NCBI GenBank assembly: GCA_008729055.1
Contig: SDUX01000004.1
Span: forward strand, 806,001 to 870,000
Length of the DNA stretch: 64,000 nt
Source: Pyropia haitanensis
Taxonomy: Eukaryota > Rhodophyta > Bangiophyceae > Bangiales > Bangiaceae
Direction: 5' to 3'
The notes beneath the pieces are model-generated. The model had not been told where the DNA came from, did not search any database, and saw only the letters and a list, made by a program, of their open reading frames with translations. Shown here piece after piece: positions 35,301 to 45,450 of this stretch (its first letter is position 1; the number at the start of each line of letters is the position of its first letter). The translations under genes were made by a program, and so were the position numbers.

Positions 35301-35598
35301 CGCAATCCACCCAAAGCAGTGGGCAGGGCACAACCCGGCCCCACTCGCAGTCCTCCCACCTCCCGTGCCATCTCGACCAAAAAACTGCACCCGCGAGCCA
35401 ACTGCCCGCGCGGGAAACGCGTCCGCCGGGGCCTTCGGACCCCCACCGCCAGCGACGGCATGCACCATGATGCATCGTCAACGTGGGGCCAACGCGCATT
35501 CACCCCCACGGCGGCAAAAGAAGCGCAAAAACGTACTTGCCAAACGCGCCCTCCCCGAGCGTCTCAAACAACAGGTACTTGCCGACGCGGGCCGCCAT
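29344..35598 (-). CDS. CIPK/SNF1-related Ser/Thr kinase with very long disordered linker and KA1-like tail
   Basis: Three exons: 35598-35537, 34792-34456 and 34302-29344, with donors GTACGT and GTAAG; 1,785 residues. The kinase domain (about residues 8-265) is complete: GEGAFGKV glycine loop, VAVKVMDK lysine, CHRDLKPENLL catalytic loop, DFGLSAM, activation loop LLHTQCGSPNYCAPE and DAWSCGIILFALLAGYLPF. Phrases such as VMDLVTGGELF and FFQQLIDGVDYCHRRG are closest to plant CBL-interacting (SnRK3) kinases, with AMPK/MARK relatives next. The last ~110 residues (LILGRVLTSMQCNVMMKKGE, then RAEYPMKRGEK, to FVGQVHTNF) look like a KA1/PPI regulatory domain. I see no clear NAF motif. About 1,400 residues of Ala/Pro/Ser/Glu-rich linker separate the two, against about 100-150 in CIPKs. 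The ATG at 35598 has a good context (GACCATGG). A role in calcium or energy signalling is inference. Confidence 0.94.
32055..32212 (-). repeat. Pro/Val decapeptide repeats in the kinase linker
   Basis: On the minus strand a 30-bp unit encodes VPPPVTVPPM-type decapeptides, repeated about five times with small changes (VTVPHVTVPAM, MVVPPMVVPPV). The period is in frame with the kinase, so the repeat is translated. Such runs suggest an extended linker. Confidence 0.8.
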
Positions 35599-36084
35599 GG
35601 TCGCAAAAGCCGCAACCGTTCACAGAGGGAAGCTGGCGGCGGCGGAGCAATAACCCCACCGCCGCCCCCCCCCCCCCCTCCCTCCGACGCAGCCGCCCAG
35701 GGACACCCCCGGGGACGCCCCACCACCACGCCCCTGTCACCGACGCAGCCACCAAGGACGCAGCTCCTTCCTCCCCCCCCCCTCTCCGACAAGGGCCGGC
35801 CACCTTGCCCCTACCGACACGACCAGTGCCAAACCACCCCTCCTCACCACCCCCGCTCCAAAAGAGTCCACCCTCCGCCCGCAGCCGGGCCGCCCCCACA
35901 AAAACCGTTGGCCGTGCCGGCGTGTGACGCCGCGGCGTGGCGGCCACGCCGTCCACCACCACTACCCGCCCACGTGGGGGTGGAGGCGGGCGAGGGGGGG
36001 GGGGGGGGGGGGGGGGCGGCTCAGGTGCCGCGCCGCACCGGACGGGCGCGGCGCGGGCCACCGCTCCGCGGTCGGTGGCGGTGG

Positions 36085-36115
<31 letters not shown>

Positions 36116-36136
36116 AGCGGCGGAGGCGGAGGCGGA

Positions 36137-36178
<42 letters not shown>

Positions 36179-38712
36179 CGCGGCGGCAGCGGCGCGCGCG
36201 CGCGCAACGCGGGCGCGCGCGGCGGTGGCGGCGGTGGCGGCGGCGGTGGCGGCGCGCGGCGGGGTGGGCACGGCGGCCGGCCGCGTGGGGGACGCGACGC
36301 GCACCGGCGCGCACGGGGCACACAGGCCGGCGTCCCTCTCCCCGCCCCCCCGCGACGCCGCCCCTCCGCACCGCGGCGGCGGACGCGGTGCGCGGTCCGG
36401 ACGGGCGCGGGCGGCGCAGCGCAGCGTCTGCCCTCCTCTCCTCGCGTGGCGCGCCTGCACGAGCGCGCGCCGGCGGCCACGGGGTGCACACGCCGGGGGG
36501 GGGGGGCGGGGGGGGGGGCGGGCGGCTTGCCTGGTGGGCGGGGTCGTCTCAGGGGGGGGGGGGTGGGGGCCGCCGGCCAGGCCCGTCCTCAGTGGCAGGG
36601 GGGGGGCTGGAAGAGGGGGGGTTGTGGTGGGGGGGGGGCGCGTGTCGTGGTGGCTCTGACGCCAGCCTGGGCGAGGGGGGGGGGTCGCCGGGGAGGCGTT
36701 GTGCGCAGACAATCGGTCGCTAAATTTCTTGTGGGGGCGGAAATGGCAACCATCCCACAGGCACGTGGCTCAACAGCGGTGGGGGGGGGGGGGTCCTGGC
36801 CGAGGCGGCGGTGCGCGGCTGGCGCGGCTCGCGGGCTGCGGTGGTTGTTCGGGAGGGCGCGACTGGCGTGCGGCGGTCGTGTGGGTCGGAAGGGTGCGAG
36901 GGAGCGGTGGTGGGGGGGGTGGGGGGGGGGCGCCCTTCCATGCTGAGGCTGCGGCGCGCCGTGAGTTTGGGGGGGGGGGCGGGCGCGCGGCGCGGTCATC
37001 ATTGCCGAGGTTGCCTCTGCCCAAAGGGGTCACCAATTCCTCTGTCCACGCCGCCGCCGGCCCGTTCCATTTACGCCGCTCGCACCCTGCTGTACAAAAA
37101 GAGAACCGACGGGTGGCCGAGGTGACAGTCCGCGCGCGTTCACCTGCCGCATCTTGACACGTGGGAAGGGAGACCCGCGCACACGCCCCGCTGCTGTATG
37201 CGGCCGCCGGTCACCCCTCGGCGGGCGGCCCCGAGGCGTAGCGTGCGGCGGCGCGCCGGGCGGCACCGTGCTTCGCCGACGTCCCTCGCCCTCCCACCCA
37301 GCTCGCAGCGACAGCGGCGGCGTGGCCACGCTCTTCCCCAGCCGCCTCCCCGCCTCGTCTGAGCAAACAGCAGGGAATGTAAACGGGGACCGTGTTCAGG
37401 GGTCTTTCGGCGCCCGGGTACGCGCGGTGGCCTCTTGTCCGTCCCTTTCCCAGCAGCGGCATCTGTCTCCCGCGCTCCTGCCTGCTTCGGCCGGGCAGCA
37501 CGGCTGCCGTCGCGCGCTGTTTTCTTCTCGTCTCTTTCAACAGAGCCAATCGTCCAGCGATGGATGGTGCCTGACGGTAGCAGCCAGGGGAGTGCGCATG
37601 GCCGTGGCCGCGACGGCGCTCCGACTCCGCCCCGGCTTCGCGGGACGTTGCTGACTTGCCACCCAGCAAGGTGGCGAGGACGCTGTTTGCCTGGTGCGCG
37701 CCCAGAGGCGGTCGTTGTCTGGGATGTCCACTCCCCTCTCAGACCTGCGCCGCCGATGTGGGTGTTTGGACTGCTGTTGCGTCCAGCATTGGCAGAGCCG
37801 TACCGATGTCGACCAGCGGAAAATATCCCCCCGACGGACACAGTCTCGTGCTACCACTGTTGACCCAGGCTGGCTGGCTAGGGTGATCCAGTGAGACCGG
37901 AGCTGCCACTCTGCCAGCCGACCGCGACAGCGTCACATCCATCTACGAGCGCCTAGTGGGGCAAAAAGGGGCGCAGAGTGACAGCGCCTCCTGCCTACAA
38001 GAGAGAATGCATACAGAAGGAACGCGACGGACAACATTCGTCGCCTGCGAGCGAGGCGGCATCGGATCGGACGGCCAAAAGGAAGGGAAACCATCAGGGT
38101 GCGGTCGTCACCTGCCGCTTCTTCATCTCCTTGTTTCGCTGCCCCTCTTTGCATACCAGCGCCGCCTTTGGCGCTGCCACGGTCCACACTGCCGGCGGTA
38201 GGACCGCCGTGGGTGTGGCCGCGGCTCGGGACCACACGTAGGGATGCGCGACGGCCACACGGTCCAAGCTCATGACCTCGTCTGCCGCCCACCATTCGAG
38301 TACACACACGCTGTCCTACGGTGCACCAAGACTCCGTGCGATTCAGTCTTTTCCGACACAAGGGGGCCCCGTATTGCCGCGTAAAGTTACCGCCGTCTTC
38401 TTGTTGCTATACGCTAGAGAGGGCCTCAGCGAACTTTGCCGCGTGGGGAGGGGGCGCTCCCCCCTCTGTTGGATGGCGCGAAACGGCTCGCAGTGGGCGC
38501 GTCCAGAGTGGAGGCGCATTGACGGGTCGGCTCTCCCCGACCTTGCAGATGGCGGGCGAGGCGACCAAAATCCCGGCGATCACACGTTGTCCAATGGGAC
38601 ACCGACAAAGGTGCCGCGTGGCGGTCGGGGTCGCCGCACGCGACCACTGGCGGTACAAACACGTTTGTGATGCCGTCCGACTGTACACACGACTAGGACG
38701 GCGTTTCGAGTA
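35599..38712. other. Upstream region of the kinase gene, GGC-repeat rich, then unremarkable intergenic DNA
   Basis: 3.1 kb. The part nearest the kinase (35640-37000) is dominated by G runs and GGC/GGT trinucleotide tracts (notably 36070-36260), giving long Gly- or Ala-rich open frames in several phases on both strands. No frame shows a domain, so I call none. From 37000 to 38712 the composition is ordinary and no gene, RNA or repeat is recognised. It ends at the target duplication of the hAT-like element. Confidence 0.55.
36070..36260. repeat. GGC/GGT trinucleotide-rich tract
   Basis: Almost uninterrupted GGC, GGT and GGA triplets, broken once by a short (CG)n stretch near 36194-36220. It lies about 0.5-0.7 kb upstream of the kinase start. 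Probably a microsatellite expansion. Confidence 0.75.
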
Positions 38713-38730
38713 CAGTAAGTAAGGTTGGCA

Positions 38731-38815
38731 TATACCGATCGGTACGATTTTTCGTTACCGATTACCGAACGGTATACCGATTTACCGATACCGTATCGGT
38801 ATGTCGGTACGATAA
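38731..38815. repeat. Left subterminal TACCG/CGGTA repeat cluster of the hAT-like element
   Basis: About nine copies of ACCGA, TACCG or CGGTA within 85 bp, in direct and inverted arrangement. A similar cluster lies at 39566-39664 inside the right end. This pairing supports transposase-binding sites. Confidence 0.7.
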
Positions 38816-39565
38816 TTTTGAGAATAATGTTTTTCGCACGGCGTCATCGATGCTCAGCGGCCACTGGGGTGGCGTCAACAATGTCACGCAAGGGGAACTT
38901 GGCAGCGCGGAAGTTGCTCAATCGCCACACGACCTCTTGGGGATACCCAGGTACATCAGTAGCTGGCAGTGGGCACGCGAGCTCCGGCAGCGCAGGCACA
39001 GCAAAGTCAAATGCCATGAACGCTGGCACCTCTCCGCGCGGGTCGTGGATGCTCATACCGGTGGCGCGCAGCTTCACAGGCAATGCAGTACGTTGCCCAG
39101 TAGTGGGAAGCCCGTCCATCGCTGCGCACATACCGCTCGCTTGTCCGCCGAAACGCTTTCCATATAGACATCGTCGTGGTCTGCATGGTGGGGAGGGCAG
39201 GGGGGTTCAATTTGAGCACCTCGGCGGAGAGAGGAGGGCACGTGGTCGTATGCAGAGAGGAGGCGGTGCTGCCCGGTACGGGCAAGAAGTGCGGCACTGC
39301 ACGGAGCGCGCAGTCTCCCTGAGCGCAGAAACGCCGGCCTCTATGAGGAGCTATCCGGTCAGAGCCTCCCCTAACCGCCGCGTCCCTTGTTTGGACCTGT
39401 CGCAGCCGCTGGCCAGTGACTGTGCCGGGCGTGGCCAGTGGGTCAGCTAGTGCGGGGCAGTATGCTAGACTAGCGTGCCCTGTGCGCTGCGGAACGTACG
39501 TGCCCCAGCGAACTGCTCAGGCCGCAGCGAGGTCTCAGCTCTCCACAATTTTAGTATCTAGTTCA

Positions 39566-39664
39566 TAACCGTACCGAATGATACCGACCTGGGAGGAAAC
39601 GGAGCTTACCGTTTACCGATCGAGATACCGAAAATTACCGAATGCATTTACCGACCGAATGGAC
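39566..39664. repeat. Right subterminal TACCG/CGGTA repeat cluster of the hAT-like element
   Basis: Several TACCGA-type motifs ending at the right terminal inverted repeat, mirroring those at the left end. The interior between the two clusters is normal GC-rich DNA. Confidence 0.7.
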
Positions 39665-39688
39665 CGACTTGCCAACCTTACAGTAAGT

Positions 39689-40377
39689 GTACAGACGATG
39701 ATGCACGACGGCGACGTGGCACGCGGACAGCCTCGAGCAGCACTGGCCAGCGGGACTGCCTCGAACAGCACTGGGGAGGGGGACAGCCTCGAGCAGCACT
39801 GACAGAAGGGGACTGCCTCGAGCAGCATGGCGCACGCCGTCAACCCGGCCCACCGCTTGGGTTGCGCCTGGGAACCCTAGCGAGTGCTCCCATGCCAGCA
39901 GTGGGCGCATCTCGGCTGATGAACCTGCTATCACTCGACCAAACACCCCCGAGAGGACGGGGCGGCCAAAGCGCGGCGTGCTCGATAGACGGCAGAGTAG
40001 TACTCTCTTTCCTCTATTTAGACACTTGGCAAGGGACATGAAAGGAACGAAAAAACAAAGCATGGGAGCAACAACGCCGTGCAAAGGCCGGTCAAAGGGA
40101 TCGCGGCACACAAATGGCGCCACCGTGGGCGGCACATGGCCACGGGGCGAGTAGCAGGCAACCACACGCCACGCGGCCCTGCCGCACACATTAAAACAGC
40201 AAGAGGACAGACAAAAAAAGGGGAGCTAAGGACACAGAGTGCAGGACGAGGCAAGCCGTCGGCACCCCCCTAGGCCACACACATACACTCGAGAGAAAAG
40301 GGTTCTTTTGCTTGCCCAAAGCCGGGGGCGCTCGCGCCAGTCTGGCGTGCCCTTCCCTCCGCAGCCGCCGTGGCCAC
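39689..40377. other. Gap between the hAT-like element and the bZIP gene; 28-bp minisatellite
   Basis: 689 bp. A minisatellite of about 28-bp period lies at 39726-39831. The part next to the bZIP stop codon (40180-40377) is presumably its 3' untranslated region. No gene is seen. Confidence 0.6.
39726..39831. repeat. Minisatellite, about 28-bp period, four copies
   Basis: Units begin GAC(A/T)GCCTCGA and contain CAGCACTG; they start near 39726, 39754, 39782 and 39811. The copies differ by a few bases and by one base in spacing. It starts 38 bp outside the hAT-like target duplication. Confidence 0.75.
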
Positions 40378-42540
40378 TCAGCACGACTTCAGGAAGGAGC
40401 GAGAGCGGGGCATGCCAAACGACACGGCGCCGCCGCCCGCGTGCGTCAGGTCCAGCATGCGCTCCAGGGACGACACGTGCTTGAGGAGCGACGCCGACGA
40501 CGGGCGGCGCAGCAGGCCCGTCGCCTCGGCCGCCTGTGCCGCCGTCGTGGGCGCCACCGCGCCAGCCTCGTCCGTCGCCACCGCCGCCGCCACACCCGCC
40601 CACGCCGCCCCCACCACGGCCGCCGTGCGAGCGGCGGGCGGGCGGCCGCCCGTAACGACGCCCGCCGCGGCCGGCAGGGTCGAGGCGGGCAGTGCCGCCG
40701 CCGCCGCCGGCACCGCCGCCACGCCGACGGCCGCCTGCGCCGCCACCAGCTGCGCCGTCACGCGCGCCAGCTCCGCCCGCAGCCGCCCATTGTCGGCGCG
40801 CAGCGCCGTCGCGTCGGCGGTCGCAGCGGTCGCGACCGCCACCGCCGCCGCCGCCTCGGCGCGGAGGCGCCCGACCTCGCACCCCGTCGCCGACGCCGAC
40901 GCGCGCTGGCGGTCACGCGAGCGCGCGGCCGACGCACGGTTGCGGAGCTTGCGCTTGTGCAGCATCAGCGCGTGCTCATCGGCGGTCATGCGGCGCGACT
41001 CGGCAGCGGTCGTGCCAGACAGGTCGATCAGGGCGGCCGCATCCAGGGGCACGGCGGCCTTCCCAAGCACGCCCGTGGCGGGGCCGTGGCCAGCCTTCTG
41101 CGCAGCACCCCCAGCGGAGGGGTCAGAGCCCTTCACGGCAATCGCGGGGGCAACCTTGAAGCCCGCATCCACGCGCGCAGCCGCAGCCGCCGCAAAGCCC
41201 GACCCCACAGGCCGCGACCGCTTGACCGCACGCCCCCCATCAGAGGAGCACAAGGACGTCGCAGCCGTCGACGCGGCTCCCGACATGGGCACCGATGACA
41301 GCGTGTCGAGGGCGCCACTGTCGCTGCCCACGCTGCCGCTCGCCGTCGCAATGCCACCGCGTGACGCAGCCGAAGACGCCGACGACGACCGGTGGCCGCG
41401 GGCGGGGGGGGACACCGCCGCTGCCGTCGCGTTGGACGGCACCGGGTGGCCCGTGCGCAGCTTGACGGCGGCGGCAGTGAGCACACCACCCGGGCCACCC
41501 GCCTCCACACCACCCTCCCGACGACACCCAGCCGGCACAGAAGGCACCGGCGGGCCCGAGCCGGGCGCGCGGCGCTTGACGCCCCCCGCGCTGCGGACCG
41601 GCGGGCCCGACAGCATGGGCGTCGGCGGCTGCGAGACGGGCTCGCGCACCGCCGCGGCGGCCGCAGCAGTCATTACGCCACCGTCCGCGACGGTCACCGG
41701 CGCCATGGTCGACGGCGGCAGTGACACGAGGAGCCGCTCTTCGACCTTGGCTGGCCCCTCAACCGCCACCCCTGCCACTGCAGCCACCGGGGGGGTCACC
41801 GACACCGCCGCAGCCGCGGCAGCCGCCAGCGCCGCCGCCGCAGCCTCGTCCGTCACGGAGGCAGGCACGCAAGCCTCCCCGCCGGGCAAGCCAGGCTTGA
41901 CAGCCGGCGCGAAAGGCGACAGCAGGCCCGCCGGCGTGCCGTCCGGGGCGCCGAAGAACAAGTCGCCGTCGTCGCCCCCGCCGCCGAGCACACATGGCTC
42001 GTCGGCCGTGGGGGGGGAGTCGTCGCCACCCGTGGCGGCGGCGGCGCCCGCCACGCCGGGGCGGGCTACCCGGCGGCGGCCCAGGCGGGCCTGCCAGATT
42101 CCGTCGCGGTACGCCACCGCCACCGACTGGTCGTGGAGAAGGGCCAGCTCGTCGAGCGCGTCGAGGCTCATCACCCGCCCGACGGGCCCGCCCGCACCGG
42201 CGCGGCCGACCGCGCCTAGCCCGTCCCCGCCGTCGGGGTGGCACGACAGGAGCAGGCTGTTTGGCGGGGAGCTACCTAGCGTCGGGCTACCGCCATACAA
42301 AACTACCGTCGGCTCGCGCGGCGCAATCGCTACCGCACCAGTGCGGGGGGGGACCCCGCCGCCGCCGCTGCCGCCGCCGCCGCCACCACCCATCATGGTG
42401 GCAGCGGCGGCGGCGGCGGCGGCGGCGACGCCGACAGCGTCTCCACCCCCGCCGCCCCCATTCCCGCGGGGCACGTAGTAGTACTCTGCGGGGTCCGCGG
42501 TGACGTCGAAGCGGGCGGCCGCCGAGGCCGAGCCCGCCAT
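40378..42540 (-). CDS. bZIP transcription factor
   Basis: 720 residues, no intron, probable nuclear DNA-binding dimer. The basic region near residues 525-545, HKRKLRNRASAARSRDRQR, has the N-x7-R signature (N534, R542). The zipper follows in the standard register (N-x7-R-x9): positions +10, 17, 24, 31, 38, 45 and 52 are T, L, A, A, L, L and V, so the hydrophobic seam is weakened by Ala in the middle. NGRLRAELARV closes it. The first 500 residues are Ala/Gly/Pro-rich; a compact patch, RVMSLDALDELALLHDQSVA and YRDGIWQARLGRRR, may be a short conserved module. The C-terminus, SASLLKHVSSLERMLDLTHA, looks amphipathic. The start at 42540 (MAGSASAAARF) is preferred over the open frame to 42726, which is Pro-rich noise. 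Confidence 0.9.
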   Translation of the reverse strand: MAGSASAAARFDVTADPAEYYYVPRGNGGGGGGDAVGVAAAAAAAAATMMGGGGGGGSGGGGVPPRTGAVAIAPREPTVVLYGGSPTLGSSPPNSLLLSCHPDGGDGLGAVGRAGAGGPVGRVMSLDALDELALLHDQSVAVAYRDGIWQARLGRRRVARPGVAGAAAATGGDDSPPTADEPCVLGGGGDDGDLFFGAPDGTPAGLLSPFAPAVKPGLPGGEACVPASVTDEAAAAALAAAAAAAVSVTPPVAAVAGVAVEGPAKVEERLLVSLPPSTMAPVTVADGGVMTAAAAAAVREPVSQPPTPMLSGPPVRSAGGVKRRAPGSGPPVPSVPAGCRREGGVEAGGPGGVLTAAAVKLRTGHPVPSNATAAAVSPPARGHRSSSASSAASRGGIATASGSVGSDSGALDTLSSVPMSGAASTAATSLCSSDGGRAVKRSRPVGSGFAAAAAARVDAGFKVAPAIAVKGSDPSAGGAAQKAGHGPATGVLGKAAVPLDAAALIDLSGTTAAESRRMTADEHALMLHKRKLRNRASAARSRDRQRASASATGCEVGRLRAEAAAAVAVATAATADATALRADNGRLRAELARVTAQLVAAQAAVGVAAVPAAAAALPASTLPAAAGVVTGGRPPAARTAAVVGAAWAGVAAAVATDEAGAVAPTTAAQAAEATGLLRRPSSASLLKHVSSLERMLDLTHAGGGAVSFGMPRSRSFLKSC

Positions 42541-43658
42541 GTGCCTTGCAGGGTGACGGCGGGGGGGGGGGTGGGGGGAAACAGGGTGCCGGCCAAACAA
42601 ACGGCTGGGCCTTGAGGAGTGGGGCGAGGGCGAGGGGGGGGGCGGGCGGAGCGGTGACCAAGCGGCCAAAAGTCCAAAGAGAGAGCGCGGGTGAGGGGGG
42701 AAGAGAGGCGAGGCGGACGCCGCCAACGGCGGCGACGGTGGGAGGACGCCGATGCGCGCTCCGGCGGGCGGTGTTGCGGCCGGCGCACTCGGTCAGCAGC
42801 GGAGGCGGCCACGGCGGGGGTCGACGGCGGGGGCGCAGAGCACGTCGCGGTGGTCGGCGCGCGGCGGCGGGGGGCGGTAGCGGTCCCAAAAGAGCGGGGC
42901 GCCGGCGTCAGGGAAGGGGGGCACAGCGACAGCGGAAAACGGCGGCGACGGCGGCGGTGGTGGCGACAGCGGCGGCGGCGGCGGCGCGGCAGACAGACGG
43001 GGCGGGCCACCACGACTGGCCGCGGTGAGCGGGGGTCAGCGGGGGGGGCGCCGCTGACCCAATTGGAACCGCCGCCGCGCGCACCCCCCCCCACCCCCCC
43101 CTTCGCGCCCCTCCCTACAGGTGGGACCAGGAGGCGGCCACTGCCAATGGCCCGATGGCCGCCCACAGGGGCCTCTGGGAGTGCCCGAGTTGGCACCTCT
43201 ACAACGCGGTCCCCGCTTCCGGGCTGGGGGCCACTGAGAGGGCGATATGGCGTAGGTCGGGGTCGCGTGAGTTTGCCCCTACAGGACAGCAACATCAGCG
43301 TGGCGAAGGCGCAATCTCCAGATATAGGCCTGGAGGAGGAGAAAATCTGGGGGCCCCGCCTCGCACACCATTTGAATTGGGGTGCGGATGGGTTGGCCCA
43401 GCCCCCCCCCGCCCCCCCGCCCCTGAATGGCTGGCGCCGAGAGACCCCCCCAGAGAGCTCGCGGCTGGGGCTGCACGTGAAGAAAAATATCCTTGTGCGC
43501 TGGGTAGCTTTCGTATTTTCATACAGGTGCGAGCCGTGGGGGGGGGGACAGCCGTGTTTCGTGTGCAGGAAGAATGTAGACTGCGGCGGTCCGCCGCAGG
43601 GGTCCCCATATGGCTGATACAGCGGCGATGTGTACAGTACATTTGGGCGGCCAGCCGA

Positions 43659-43678
43659 CGTGTACATCGATGTACACG
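43659..43678. repeat. 20-bp perfect palindrome centred on ATCGAT
   Basis: GTGTACATCGATGTACAC with one further C/G pair outside. A related TGTACAGTACAT sequence lies 20-30 bp to the left. It might be a binding site for a dimeric regulator or simply chance; spacing to either gene is over 1 kb. Confidence 0.7.
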
Positions 43679-44794
43679 CAGCGTGGCCTTTGTCGCGGGC
43701 GCGCCACGGCAACGTGACAGCCGACGGCCGGGAGTGGAAGGGTGACTCGCTGGCCTGACGCGGCGGCCTGCTATTGGTCACGCGACGCAGCATGGTGTGA
43801 TCTATCAATGATTCGCATAGAAGGGCACTTTTAGAACCAGACAAGGTATCTAACTACCATTATTATAATAATTGAACTGGATTGGTGAGTGGGCAGACAC
43901 TCGACGGTGAAGGTGAAGTCGCTGGCAGCCACGTGGAACCAGACAACACACAGCGCCCAGCTACAGCCCCCCCCCCCCGTCACGAGGCCAGAAAAGCATG
44001 GGGTCTCCGCGTCACGAGCACCGAGCGACAACACCACCAAAACCTCTGAATAGTCAGGCTGAACCCGCCGTGGCCCCCCGCGGAGAGGGGGGCGTGCGCG
44101 CCGCGCACCCGCCGCCGCCATTTTCCACTCGACGCCAGAGTCCGCGCGTGGCTGTGGGCCGCGCGCTCTCCCCCACCGGATCGGCGGATCCCCCATTTTT
44201 CCGTTGACCCCCCCCCCGCCCCACCCCCCCCTCCCCCTCCGCCGTCCGCAGCCTGCCCCCTGCGCCGCTGCCTGTCTCTGTCTCTGCCGCCCTCTCCGCA
44301 CCGGCAGAGACCGTAGCCACCACTCCCCGCCTCTGCCCCACTCAAACCCCACTCCCACCCGCGTCGCGCCGCGTTCCATCCCCTCCCCTCCCTCCCCCTC
44401 ACCCCCCCCGCAACACCCCCCACCTCCGCCTCTTTGCCCCCGCTTCTCGCTCACGTTGCCACCCCCACCGGCCCCCCCCCCCCCCCCCCCCCCCACGTCG
44501 GCGGCACGCGCCCGGGTGTGGTCGCTGAGAGCCGCGGCGCGCGGCGCCCACCACCGTCGCCGCCGTCGCCGCCGCCGACGGTCCCTCCCCTGCGCGCCGC
44601 GCGTGACGGCGGCGGCCCGGCGGTCACGCCGCGCCTCACCACCGCCGGTGCCCGCGGGGCAGCGGCGCATCGCGGCGGTGGCTGGCGGCGGCTGCCGTGT
44701 GCTGCTGTCCCGGCCTGGCGGTTGCCGCCACCCGCGCCGCGCCGCGTCACTCCCCCCCACGCACGGCCCTTCTTTTCCCCCGCCACCTCCGTTG

Positions 44795-44818
44795 TTTTTT
44801 TTTTTTTTTTTTTTTTTT
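44795..44818. repeat. T24 homopolymer upstream of the TMEM120 gene
   Basis: A run of 24 T ending 126 bp before the ATG at 44945. Long T runs are otherwise rare here; the other large one is at 51593-51617. Confidence 0.9.
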
Positions 44819-44944
44819 GCTGCCATCTGTCTCGCCGCCGCTCCCCCCGCTTGACGACGCCCCCCTCACCGCCACCCACTCCCTCCGTTGCCCCGTCGCC
44901 CGGTGCCACCACATGCGCGCCCCCCCCCCCCCCCGCGCCGCACC

Positions 44945-45409
44945 ATGGTCGTGGAGGTGGGCGCGAGCAGCGCCGACGGCGCCGGCGGCGCCGGCGGCCG
45001 CCGCCGCGTAATCCCGCCCCCCTGCCGCCCGGCGGCGTCATTGACTGGGCGCCGCTCGACGCGGGCCACGACCGCGTCGCGGGGCTGGCGGCGGAGCTGG
45101 AGGCGGCGCTCGCTACGCTCCACCGGCTGCAAGAGGCGTTTGAGGGGGCGGTGGGCGCGCAGCGTAAGGCGCTCCGCGGGCTGCCGGATGAGCTGACGGA
45201 CGGGGAGGGGGGGGGGGGGTTGGGGGGCGGGCTGGGGGGGGGGTGTGGGCGCGGGGGCTCGTGGGGGGGGGCGCGTGCTGGGCGAGGGGGGGGGGGTGGC
45301 CGCCGAGGCGGTCGCTGCGGCGGACGCGGCGGGGCCGCCGGGGGGGGGGGGGGGGGGGCACCTGCCGATGGGGGGGGCGGGGGGAGGGGGTGACGCCTAC
45401 GGCGGCGGC

Positions 45410-45450
<41 letters not shown>

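Larger units (their letters stand above)
38721..39680. mobile_element. hAT-like DNA transposon, 960 bp, probably non-autonomous
   Basis: The left end reads AAGGTTGGCA (38721-38730) and the right end, reverse-complemented, reads TAAGGTTGGCAA. CAGTAAGT flanks both sides (38713-38720 and 39681-39688), an 8-bp target-site duplication as expected for hAT. The terminal motif resembles TAGGGTTGGCAA-type hAT ends. Both subterminal regions (38731-38815 and 39566-39670) are AT-richer than the neighbourhood and packed with TACCGA/TCGGTA motifs in opposite orientations, like hAT subterminal transposase-binding repeats. At 960 bp it is too short for a whole transposase. One minus-strand frame (39131-38844) might be a relic of a transposase C-terminus, but the match is weak. 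The exact terminal base is ambiguous by one position. Confidence 0.78.
42541..44944. other. Divergent intergenic region between the bZIP and TMEM120 genes
   Basis: 2.4 kb. GC-rich near both genes, less so at 43600-43900. No recognised gene; open frames on either strand encode only Gly/Arg- or Pro-rich sequence. It contains a 20-bp palindrome (43659-43678), an AT-rich patch (43835-43885), a C run of about 22 at 44472-44494 and a T24 run (44795-44818). Confidence 0.55.

Noticed and set aside
35924..36946. Gly-rich + strand frame beside the kinase gene
   Set aside because: Pure GGN triplet tracts; open in several phases; no Met context or domain.
38725..39450. + strand frame spanning most of the hAT-like element
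   Set aside because: Starts inside the subterminal repeats and shows no transposase motif.
43831..44826. Minus-strand frame starting with a poly-Lys run
   Set aside because: The Lys run is the complement of the T24 tract; the rest is Gly/Arg noise.
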